This document shows positions 51,857 through 60,114 of a stretch of 64,000 nt of DNA, piece after piece (positions within the stretch are counted from its first letter, which is position 1; the number at the start of each line of letters is the position of its first letter). The position numbers and the translations under genes are program-made. The notes beneath the pieces were generated by a model. The model was not told the origin of the DNA, made no database searches, and saw only the letters and a program-made list of their open reading frames with translations. Location of the stretch: positions 62,001 through 126,000 of the forward strand of contig JASGJI010000006.1 in NCBI GenBank assembly GCA_049840815.1, given 5' to 3'. This DNA comes from JASGDN01 sp049840815 (GTDB lineage: Bacteria > Chloroflexota > Chloroflexia > Thermomicrobiales > UBA6265).

Positions 51857-52825
51857 ATGCCTGATCACGTCATGAACCCGGCAAGCCAGCCCCCGGTCGT
51901 CGCCATCGTCGGCCCCACCGGTGTCGGCAAGACCACCCTCTCGATCGCGATCGGCCAGCGCATTCCGGCCGAGATCGTCAACGCCGATTCGCGCTCCTTC
52001 TATCGCGGCATGGACATCGGGACGGCAAAGGTCTCTCCGGACGAGCGGGCGCTCGTCCCGCACCACTTCGTCGACATCCTCGATCCGACCGAACCGATGT
52101 CCCTGGCAACCTTCCAGGATCGCACCTACGCGACCTTCGGAGAGATCCACGCCCGAAACCGGGTACCCCTCCTGGTCGGTGGCACACCGCAATATGTCAA
52201 CGCGGTGATGGAAGGCTGGTCCATCCCCCGCGTCGCCCCGAACGAGCCATTCCGCCGCGCCCTGGAGGCCGAAGCCGAACGTGACGGGATCGAGCCGCTG
52301 GCAGCACGCCTCGCAGCCGTCGACCCGGAAGCAACCGAGAAGTCCGGGCCGAACCTCCGGCGCATCATCCGCGCGCTGGAAGTATGGGAAGCCACCGGGC
52401 AGCCGATCACGGCCTTGCAGGAGAAGAAGGGCGTCCCGTTCGCCACGCTCGAACTCGAACTGTGGGCGCCGCGCGAGGTGCTGCATGAACGCATCGTCCA
52501 GCGCACGGCGGGCCACATCCAGGCCGGGCTGGTCGATGAGGTCCGCGCCCTGCTCGCAGCCGGTGTGCCGGAGGATGCCCCCGCATTCAGCAGCATCGGC
52601 TACCGGCAGCTTCTTCCATACATCCACGGCGAGACGTCGCTGAATGAGGCGGTCGAGCGCATCGCCATCGACTCGAACCGTCTCGTGCGGCATCAGCAGA
52701 CGTGGTTCCGCAAGAACCCACGACTCATCCGCATCGACACGACCCAGCCTGGATGGGATGCGGACGCCATCGCCCGGATCGGCACCTTCGTGGCACCGTG
52801 GCTGCAGGAAGGAGGGGAGAGGTGA
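51857..52825 (+). CDS. miaA: tRNA dimethylallyltransferase
   Basis: 322 residues. P-loop GPTGVGKTTLS at 19-29, DSRSFYRGMDIGTAK near 45, HHFVDILDPTEPMSLATF near 70 and the later RxxxxRLVRHQQTWFRK tRNA-binding part near 285. Adds an isopentenyl group to A37 of tRNAs reading UNN codons. A second ATG at 51872 is possible. The stop lies inside a purine-rich inverted repeat; the last residues (QEGGER) derive from it. Confidence 0.95.
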   Translation: MPDHVMNPASQPPVVAIVGPTGVGKTTLSIAIGQRIPAEIVNADSRSFYRGMDIGTAKVSPDERALVPHHFVDILDPTEPMSLATFQDRTYATFGEIHARNRVPLLVGGTPQYVNAVMEGWSIPRVAPNEPFRRALEAEAERDGIEPLAARLAAVDPEATEKSGPNLRRIIRALEVWEATGQPITALQEKKGVPFATLELELWAPREVLHERIVQRTAGHIQAGLVDEVRALLAAGVPEDAPAFSSIGYRQLLPYIHGETSLNEAVERIAIDSNRLVRHQQTWFRKNPRLIRIDTTQPGWDADAIARIGTFVAPWLQEGGER

Positions 52826-53062
52826 GAGAAGTGAGAAGTGAGACGAGAGGAAAAAGAAACGAGTGAGAAGCACCGGCAGAAGGCGCAAACGGTAGCCGTC
52901 ATGCAAATCGGCGCCTCACTTGATCCAACCATGTGCGATACGGAGTTCGGAGCGAGGTGTTAGGTCTCCAACCTCTGTGAGCAAGGACCATCCAACGTGG
53001 TTCTGTCTCTATCCTCTTCTCTCCCGCCTCACTTCTCACTCCTCTCACCTCTCCCCTGCTTC
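52811..53062. repeat. Purine-rich element with ~40-base inverted terminal repeats (MITE-like)
   Basis: Left arm 52811-52851 (GGGGAGAGGTGAGAGAAG...) is closely complementary to right arm 53014-53062 (...CTCACCTCTCCCC). About 165 bases lie between them, with no gene. A third copy of the motif is at 54641-54666. The element forms the last codons of miaA and the leader of the rhodanese gene. No transposase is nearby. Confidence 0.55.
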
Positions 53063-53066
53063 TGCT

Positions 53067-53087
53067 ATACTTCCACTTATGAAGTAT
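53067..53087. promoter_or_regulatory. ATACTTC-N7-GAAGTAT palindrome over a -10-like box
   Basis: A perfect 7-base inverted repeat with a 7-base spacer, 62 bases before the rhodanese ATG. TATACT at 53066-53071 makes a good -10, so the repeat could be the operator for a repressor controlling the rhodanese-sufU pair (inference). Confidence 0.5.
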
Positions 53088-53149
53088 TGGATGCACCCGG
53101 ACCCATCCGACGCGACTTCCCCCGTTCAACGCCATGCTGGAGGTATCCG

Positions 53150-54046
53150 ATGACCGACGCGACCGCCACGCTATCCGCAGACGACCCGAAGTTCGCCGGA
53201 TATGCCAACCCGAACGTGCTTGTCACCACCCAGTGGGTCGCCGATCACCTCGACGATCCCAAGGTCCGCATCGTGGAGTCCGATGAGGACATCCTGCTCT
53301 ACGACATCGGACACATCCCTGGCGCCGTCAAGCTCGACTGGGAGACCCAGTTGCAGGATCGTGTCGTCCGCGAGTTCCTCACGAAGGACGAGTTCGAGGA
53401 CCTGATGGCCGAGCGCGGCATCGCCAACGACACCACGGTGGTCATCTACGGCGACAAGAACAACTGGTACGCCACCTACGCGCTGTGGCTCTTCAAGTAC
53501 TACGGCCACGACGACGTCCGCATCATGGACGGCGGCCGCATCAAGTGGGAGAAGGAGGGCCGCGCCTGGGAGCGCGCCGTCCCAGCCTACGAGGCAACGA
53601 CCTACACCGCGCAGGAGGCCGATCCCAGCATCCGCGCCCGCCGCGACGACGTGCTGAAGGAAGTCCTCGGCGGCACCTCCGCGCTGGTGGATGTCCGCTC
53701 CCCTGCGGAGTACACCGGTGAGTTGCTGCACGCCATCGGCTACCCGCAGGAAGGCGCCCAGCGCGCCGGCCACGTCAAGGGCGCGAAGAACATCCCGTGG
53801 GGCACCGCCGCGCAGGAGGACGGCACCTACAAGCCCGTCGAGGAACTGCGTGCGCTCTACACCGCGAAGGGCATCGACGGCGAGAAGCCGGTGATTGCCT
53901 ACTGCCGGATCGGCGAGCGCTCCAGCCACACCTGGTTCGCGCTCACGTACCTCCTCGGATACGACAACGTCCGCAACTACGACGGCTCGTGGACCGAGTG
54001 GGGCAGCCTGGTCGGCGTTCCCAACGAGCAGGGCACAGGCGAGTAA
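53150..54046 (+). CDS. Thiosulfate/3-mercaptopyruvate sulfurtransferase (tandem rhodanese)
   Basis: 298 residues from ATG 53150 (GGAGG, 5-base spacer). Two rhodanese domains: the first (about 18-135) inactive with DGGRIKWEKEGR at its end, the second (about 155-290) with catalytic Cys 252 in YCRIGERSSH. The CRIGERSS loop identifies a thiosulfate-type sulfurtransferase. The next gene, 14 bases on, is a SufU-like scaffold, so the enzyme may supply sulfur to Fe-S assembly (inference). Confidence 0.93.
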   Translation: MTDATATLSADDPKFAGYANPNVLVTTQWVADHLDDPKVRIVESDEDILLYDIGHIPGAVKLDWETQLQDRVVREFLTKDEFEDLMAERGIANDTTVVIYGDKNNWYATYALWLFKYYGHDDVRIMDGGRIKWEKEGRAWERAVPAYEATTYTAQEADPSIRARRDDVLKEVLGGTSALVDVRSPAEYTGELLHAIGYPQEGAQRAGHVKGAKNIPWGTAAQEDGTYKPVEELRALYTAKGIDGEKPVIAYCRIGERSSHTWFALTYLLGYDNVRNYDGSWTEWGSLVGVPNEQGTGE

Positions 54047-54060
54047 GGCAGAGAGACACC

Positions 54061-54489
54061 GTGGACCGTCAGGAATACATCGAAATCATCCTCGATCACT
54101 TCGAGCACCCGCGAAACCGTCACCGCATGGAGGGAGCCGATGTCCAGCTGGGCGGCGGCAATCCCGGCTGCGGCGACCTGATCACCGTCTACCTGAAGAT
54201 CGACGGCGACAAAGTCACCGAAGCGAGTTTCGAGGGCGAGGGATGCACGATCAGCCAGGCCGGCGGGTCGATCATCACGGAACTAGTGGAGGGTCTCACG
54301 CTTGACGAAATCAAGGCGCTCGGCACGCACACGATGATCGAGGAGATGGGGGACGACGTGGTGAAGAGCCGCGTCCGTTGCGCCACTCTCGCGCTCGGCA
54401 CGGTGCAGGCCGCCGTCGATGCCTACCGCAGGGACGCCCGCGCCGCGGCCGCGGCCACCGAGAACGCTGAGCCACAGTTCCAGAACTAG
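54061..54489 (+). CDS. sufU: SufU/IscU-family iron-sulfur cluster scaffold
   Basis: 142 residues from GTG 54061, immediately after the rhodanese stop (14-base gap). Three conserved cysteines at 37 (GNPGCGD), 62 (EGCTIS) and 107 (RVRCATL), with Asp 39 nearby. Starts QEYIEIILDHFEHPRNR, a SufU-like opening. It accepts persulfide sulfur and builds clusters or acts as the SufS sulfur acceptor. Coupling with rhodanese rather than sufS is unusual but seen in some Chloroflexota (inference). Confidence 0.93.
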   Translation: MDRQEYIEIILDHFEHPRNRHRMEGADVQLGGGNPGCGDLITVYLKIDGDKVTEASFEGEGCTISQAGGSIITELVEGLTLDEIKALGTHTMIEEMGDDVVKSRVRCATLALGTVQAAVDAYRRDARAAAAATENAEPQFQN

Positions 54490-54518
54490 CCCTTCCCGAC
54501 AACATGATGCTGTGCTAC

Positions 54519-54548
54519 ACGGGGACCTCCAACGATGGAGGTCCCCGT
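54519..54548. terminator. Terminator after sufU
   Basis: Arms ACGGGGACCTCCA and TGGAGGTCCCCGT with an ACGA loop, 30 bases after the stop. Confidence 0.85.
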
Positions 54549-54640
54549 CCATTCGTCGGAGGCCACATCACCAAGACGACCCGGCTCGCGTGACGCCACG
54601 CGAGACGACCCATCAGGGATCGCCCTCGGTACGGCATCTT

Positions 54641-54666
54641 TCCTCACTTCTCCCACCTCTCCCCTC
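54641..54666. repeat. Third copy of the purine-rich (here pyrimidine-strand) motif
   Basis: TCACTTCTCCCACCTCTCCC matches the right arm of the 52811-53062 element with few changes; it lies in the leader of the GH116 gene. Confidence 0.5.
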
Positions 54667-54785
54667 GTCCGCATCCCCCTTGACGCGCCACCCTCCCGAC
54701 CCTACCGTGACGCCATCCGATCACGTCCGCCGACGGCGGTCCCGACCGGCGTGGAATCGATTGCACGAATCAGGGAGAGCCCCGC

Positions 54786-57282
54786 ATGTCGCATGGCACC
54801 GTCGCCAATTCCGGCCGTCGCTGGCCCGTCCTCACCACCTACCAGGATCGCACGCTGGAACGCGTCGCCCTCCCGCTCGGCGGCATCGGCACTGGCACCG
54901 TCTCCCTCGGCGGACGCGGCGACCTCCACGACTGGGAGGTGATGAACCGGCCGGCCAAGGGCTACACCCCCCAGAACACCTTCTTCGCCATCCGCGCCGA
55001 GGGCAAGCGCACCGGGGTTGTCACCCGCTGTCTCGAACGGGATTTCTTCCCCCAGACCCACGAGGGCCACCTGGGCGAAATCTCCCCGAACGCCGGACTG
55101 CCCCGCTTCCTGAACGCCACCTTCGAGGCCGCGTACCCCTTCGGGCAGGTCACGCTCAGCGACCCCGATGTCCCGCTCACTATCCGGCTGGAGGCATTCA
55201 ATCCGCTCATTCCCGCCGACGCCGACCGCAGCGGTATCCCCTTCGCGCTGCTCCGGTACGTTGTCACCAACGAGTCGGACGAGGCGCTCACCGTCTCCGT
55301 CGCCGGTTCGCTGGAGAACATCATCGGCAACGACGGTCACCGGGGCAAGACCGACCGCAACCGCAACGATCTCCGCGACGCCGAGGGCATCACAGGCATT
55401 TCCCTCAGCTCGGAAGGCGTCGATCCGGATGCCGAGCAGTGGGGCACGATGGCGCTCGCATTCCTGCCGCAAGGGGAGCGGGTTTCGCGCCGGACGGCCT
55501 GGGCGGATGTGAGTTGGGGGGATGCCATCCTCGACTTCTGGGACGACTTCACCGCCGATGGCGTGCTGGACGACCGCGAGCGCGGCAAGCGAGACAACCC
55601 GGTTGCCTCCATCGCCGCGCAGGTGACGATCCCGGCGGGCGAAACGCACGTCTTCCCCTTCCTCCTCGCCTGGCACTTCCCGAACCGCAAGACGTGGTTT
55701 CAGCACCTCCCGGATGCCTCCACGATGGGCAACCACTACGCCACCCGCTTCCCCGATGCCTGGGATGTGCTCGTCCAGACCACACCCCAGTTCCCGCAAC
55801 TGGAAGCGGAAACGCTCGATTTCGTGAACGCCGTCCTCGGCACGAATCTCCCCGACGTCGTGAAGGAGGCCGCGCTCTACAACCTCAGCACCCTGCGGAC
55901 GCAAACGACCTTCCGCATCGCGGATGGCACGATGATGGGCTGGGAAGGCTGCCACGATCACTGGGGATCGTGCCACGGCAGCTGCACCCACGTCTGGAAC
56001 TACGAACAGGCGACCGCCTTCCTCTTCGGCAACCTCTCCCGCTCCATGCGTGACGTCGAGTTCCTGCACGCCAGCCGCCCGAACGGCATGATGAGCTTCC
56101 GCGTCGACCTCCCGCTCGATCGCGGCACCGAATGGCCGACCGCCGCCGCCGATGGCCAGATGGGCTGCATCATGAAGGCCTACCGCGACTGGCAGCTCCA
56201 CGGCGACGAGGCCTGGCTACGCGACCGCTGGCCGGCGGTCCGCCGCGCGCTGGAGTTCGCCTGGCTCCCCGGCGGCTGGGACGCCGACCAGGATGGCGTG
56301 ATGGAGGGATGCCAGCACAACACGATGGACGTGGAATATTACGGCCCGAATCCGCAGATGGGCTTCTGGTATCTCGGCGCCCTCCGCGCCTGCGAGGAGA
56401 TGGCGCGTCACCTCGGCGAGGACCATTTCGCGGACCGCTGCCACGACCTCTTCACGCGCGGATCGGCGACGCTTGATGCCACGATCTTCAATGGTGAGTA
56501 CTACCAGCACGATATCCGCCCGATCCCGAATGGGGATGACATCCTGCCGGGCACCCGCCACATCATGGAGGGCAACCCCGATGTCGGGGCGGCGGATCTC
56601 CAGCGATCCGGATTTCCAGATCGGGGCGGGCTGCCTGATCGATCAACTCGTCGGGCAGTACATGGCCCATATCTGCGGCCTCGGCTATCTCGCCGACCGG
56701 GAGAAGATCGCCACCGCACTCGCCAACGACTACCGCTACAACTTCAAGCCCTCCCTGCGCGGGCACTTCAACCACCTCCGCACCTTCGCCCTCCAGAACG
56801 AAGCGGCGATGCTGATGGCCTCATACCCGCACGGCGAGCGCCCGAAGCGCCCCTTCCCCTACTTCAACGAGGTGATGACCGGCTTCGAATACACCGCCGC
56901 TGTCGGCATGCTCTACGAGGGACAGACCGATGCCGGCCTCACCGTGATCGCCGCCATCCGCGAACGCTACGACGGCGAGCGCCGCAGCCCCTTCAACGAG
57001 GCCGAATGCGGGCATCACTACGCGCGCGCCATGGCCAGCTGGGCCGCGATCCTCGCGCTCACCGGCTTCCACTACTCGGCAGTAACGGGCGCGATGACGT
57101 TCGACGCCGCCGTGCGCGGCGAACGTACTTTCTGGTCCTCCGGCGATGCCTGGGGCGTTCTCGACCTCACCGCCGACGAAGCCGTCATCGAACTCCACGG
57201 AGGCGCTGCCTCGATCCGCACACTGACCGTCGGCGGCGAGGGGATTCCGTTCGCGCTTCTCGAACACGCTGCCATCGCCTAG
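54786..57282 (+). pseudogene. GH116 beta-glucosidase/glucosylceramidase-like gene with a frameshift
   Basis: Starts at ATG 54786 behind GGGAGA. The first ~603 residues carry an N-terminal beta domain (LPLGGIGTGTVSLGGRGDL) and the start of the (alpha/alpha)6 domain with MEGCQHNTMDVEYYGPNPQMGFWYL near 500-530, the GH116 active-site block. The rest continues one base out of frame, from about 56600 to 57282 (SDPDFQIGAGCLIDQLVGQYMA; CGHHYARAMASW), matching the GH116 C-terminus. Skipping one base near 56590-56615 restores a ~832-residue protein, normal for bacterial GBA2-like enzymes. Either a real mutation or a base-call error. No signal peptide, so probably cytoplasmic. Confidence 0.85.
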
Positions 57283-57395
57283 ACGCGCCATCACCCGGTC
57301 AATTCGTGACGCCATCGCGCCGGTCGGTGTATAAGCAGGGCAGCACCCGCTTACATCGCACCGGCGCGATGGCGATCCCCGACCGAGGCCAGCCG

Positions 57396-58812
57396 ATGGA
57401 CGGTCCCGACCCGCTCGAATCCCCGCCAGCCCACGAGACACCGCCACGCGCAGGCCGCACCCTGCCGCGTCCCCGCCCACGCGAGCTCGCGCTCAGCGCG
57501 GCCTGGAACGGCGGCCTCACGCGCGCCGTCACGACCGTTTCCGGGCAACGCATCGACATCGTCTTCCCCGGTCATTGGTCGCATCGGGTTCGGGCCGGAC
57601 TTCCGCGATGCCATGCTCGATATGCGCGGCGAGGGCCTCCGCACTGGGTGCGTGGAAATCCACCTCCGCGCAAGCGACTGGACGGCCCACGGCCACCACC
57701 TCGACCCGCGCTACAACGACGTGATCCTCCACATCGTCAGCCGCAACGATGCGCTGGAAACGCGTCGTCTGGACGGGAAGCTCGTCCCGATCGCTATCCT
57801 CGATGTGGACGATGCCGTGCTCTTCCAGATCGACGCCCGGCTGCCGGAGATCTGGACGCAGCTTGGTGGCGATGCCTGCGCCCCGGACCTGGCGCGGGAG
57901 CATCCAGAACGCGTCGTCCTCGCCATCCAGCGCCTTGGGGACGAGCGCCTCGCCGAACGCGTCACCCGCTTCGAGGGCGACCTGAGCGAACACGCACCAG
58001 GCGTCGTGCTCGAACGGGCTGTCTTCGATGCCTTCGGCTATAGCGAGAACCGTGAAGGCATGACCGCCCTCCACGAACGCCTGGCAGCCAGCGGATTCGG
58101 TCCGGCCATCGCCCGCGAACGGGATATCGCCAACCGCTTCGACCTCGCGGCAGCGGTCCTGCTGGGACTGGGCGGGTTCCTGCCGCTCTCCCCGGCGGAT
58201 GCGCACATGGCCGGCATCTCCACCGCCCGGCAGGACGCCATCGAGGCGATCTGGATCGCCCTTCCCTTCCACGATCGCGCTGACACCTTGCCCCCGACGA
58301 TCTGGCAACGCGCCCGCACCCGTCCGGCAAACCACCCCGCCGCCCGCATCGTAGCCCTCGCGGGGTTCCTGGCGAACGTCCGCGCCGACCTCCTCGGCTG
58401 GACACTCGACTGGACTCGACACGCCGACCAGAAGGATGCGTTGAACGCCGTCCGCGAACTGACGCGCACCAACCACTCGCCTGCGCTGGGAGCGGACCGC
58501 GCCACGGCCCTCATCGCCAGCGTCCTGATCCCGTTCGCGATGGCCTACGCCCACGCTATCGACGATCCCGGCATCGAATCGGTCGTCATGGAGCTCTGGG
58601 ACCGCCTGCCGGGCAGCGAGTGGGGACGCCCGGCCAAACGCGCGATGGCGCAGGTGGCCGGCGAAGGCCGACTGCGTGGGCTCGGGGAGCGCGGGCACCA
58701 GGGCCTGCTGCACCTCGACCGCACGCTGTGCACGCCGCGCCGCTGCATGGAATGCCCGATCGCGTCCGAGGTCCTGGTCGCCGCCCACGAGGGCGATCGC
58801 CCGGTTGGGTAG
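57396..58812 (+). pseudogene. DUF2851 protein gene with a frameshift
   Basis: The N-terminal part reads from ATG 57396 (GAGG, 7-base spacer) as far as IVFPGHWSH; the rest lies one base over, resuming IGFGPDFRDAMLDMRGEGLRTGCVEIHLRASDWTAHGHH at about 57583. Those two halves together give the DUF2851 pattern (FPG-W...GPDFRDA...G-VEIH..SDW..HGH), so one extra base near 57582 is implied. The downstream frame is open from 57613 (399 residues) and ends with a RRCMECPI cysteine pair. A start at 57369 is also possible. The family is widespread but uncharacterised. 113 bases from the GH116 gene. Confidence 0.82.
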
Positions 58813-58889
58813 GCCCGCGCTACCCCGTCGATGCGGCCCGCGCGACGACACACAACCCAGGTGCGGAGAACAGCACCCATCCCATGTAC

Positions 58890-58910
58890 GGGCGATCACA
58901 AGGATCGCCC
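58890..58910. repeat. REP-like palindrome, copy B
   Basis: Arms GGGCGATC and GATCGCCC around ACAAG; identical to copy C. Confidence 0.8.
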
Positions 58911-59017
58911 CCAAGCTGGCATGAGCGGAGTCTAGCCGAGATGATTGGTGGATGCCTCGTTGCGGCCTGCCATTCCGTGCAGCCGGTCCGAATGCGAGAC
59001 ATCACGCAGACCGCGCA

Positions 59018-59038
59018 GGGCGATCACAAGGATCGCCC
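59018..59038. repeat. REP-like palindrome, copy C
   Basis: Identical to copy B over all 21 bases; followed by CCTGCAGGCATGG. Confidence 0.8.
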
Positions 59039-59074
59039 CTGCAGGCATGGGGGCACCTGCATTCCTGCAGCACA

Positions 59075-59093
59075 GGGCGGCCACAAGGGCCGC
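59075..59093. repeat. REP-like palindrome, variant copy D
   Basis: Same centre (CACAAG) with changed but still pairing arms GGGCGGCC / GGGCCGC, which suggests selection for a hairpin. Confidence 0.65.
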
Positions 59094-59195
59094 ATCTACG
59101 ATGGCACGTGGGCGTTCATGGAACCAATGGCGAACGCCAGCCCCAATGATCGGGACCAGCGTTCGTTCGCAGGGAGATACTGTTGTTGCAGGAGA

Positions 59196-59984
59196 CTACA
59201 CCGCCGTCGGGGAGTCGTCCGCCCACTCGGTGCTGCCAACGTAGACGATGTCTCCCGTCGCCAGCGCGGCATCGTCCGCCGCGTCGACGATGGCCGTCGC
59301 GAAGTCCTCCGTCGTCGGCAGCCAGCCGCCGGCCTCCTCGCGTCGCGCCTCGATGATGCCCGGGCGCGAGCGCTGGAGCAGCTTCGGCGTGATCGTGCCG
59401 TCGATCAGGTCACCGGAGACGACCACCAGCGAGAACCCGCGCTCGGTCAGGTCCGGGATCATGTCGCGCAGCGCGTTCTCGCCCGCCTTCTTGCTCGCCG
59501 CCACCGGTTCGTACTCCGGCATCACCGGCTTCTCGCCGTGGAAGTGCGCCAGGTGACTCGTCACGAAGACGATCCGCGCGCCCGGATTCAGCACCGGCAA
59601 CGCGGCCCGCACCAGGTTCACCTGCGAATCGCGGTTCAGCACCATCGCGTAGTCCGGCGCGGCGTCCTTCTCCAGACCGCCACTCGCGTTCAGGATCAGG
59701 ACATCGAGCCCACCCAGCTCTTCCTTCACCTTCGCGTACATCGCTTCGACCGACGCGAAGTCGGTAACATCGGCCTCGACGATGACGCCCTTGCCGCCCT
59801 TCGCCTCGACCTCCTCGGCGACCTGCTCGGCGCGGCGCGCCTTGCTGCGGTAGTTGATGACAACGGTCGCGCCCCGCTCGGCGAGGAAGAGCGCAGCGGC
59901 GCGCCCCACGCCACGGGAGGCGCCCGTCACCAGGACGGACTTGCCAGCGAGCGACGATGGTGCGGGGGTCGTGTTCTCGGTCAC
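59196..59984 (-). CDS. Short-chain dehydrogenase/reductase
   Basis: 262 residues from GTG 59984 (AAGGAG, 6-base spacer). Rossmann glycine motif TGASRGVG at 20-27, NYRSKARR following strand 2 (favours NADP by the basic residues), LNASGG near 95 and the YEPVAASKK catalytic Tyr-Lys region near 165. Classical SDR with a short C-terminal extension (GDIVYVGSTEW). Substrate unknown; no neighbour suggests a pathway. Confidence 0.9.
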   Translation of the reverse strand: MTENTTPAPSSLAGKSVLVTGASRGVGRAAALFLAERGATVVINYRSKARRAEQVAEEVEAKGGKGVIVEADVTDFASVEAMYAKVKEELGGLDVLILNASGGLEKDAAPDYAMVLNRDSQVNLVRAALPVLNPGARIVFVTSHLAHFHGEKPVMPEYEPVAASKKAGENALRDMIPDLTERGFSLVVVSGDLIDGTITPKLLQRSRPGIIEARREEAGGWLPTTEDFATAIVDAADDAALATGDIVYVGSTEWADDSPTAV

Positions 59985-60114
59985 AGGGAACTCCTTCTCA
60001 TGTTCTCATCCACTGTCGGCACGCAGACGGCGTGCGGAATGGCATTGCTCCGCCAAGCCTACCCGATCCTGCCCGCCTGCCGCATCACCGCCGATCGTTC
60101 GAGCCAGTGCGGCC

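Larger units (their letters stand above)
58813..59195. other. Intergenic region with three palindromic repeat copies
   Basis: 383 bases between convergent genes, no coding evidence; three copies of the CACAAG-centred palindrome occupy it. Confidence 0.7.

Noticed and set aside
52997..53149. N-terminal extension of the rhodanese starting at 52997
   Set aside because: The extra 51 residues are translated from the repeat element (SLSSSLPPHFSLLSPLP) and the ATG at 53150 has a good ribosome binding site.
32905..57600. Programmed +1 frameshifting in three genes
   Set aside because: The sites share no slippery codon, stop-codon context or downstream structure that I can see, so ordinary mutation or sequence error is preferred; recorded as findings for checking.
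57283..58043. Continuation of the GH116 reading frame as one 1085-residue protein
   Set aside because: After the frameshift the frame reads Arg/Pro/His-rich sequence; the conserved C-terminus is in another frame, so the long frame is accidental until it meets the start of the DUF2851 gene.
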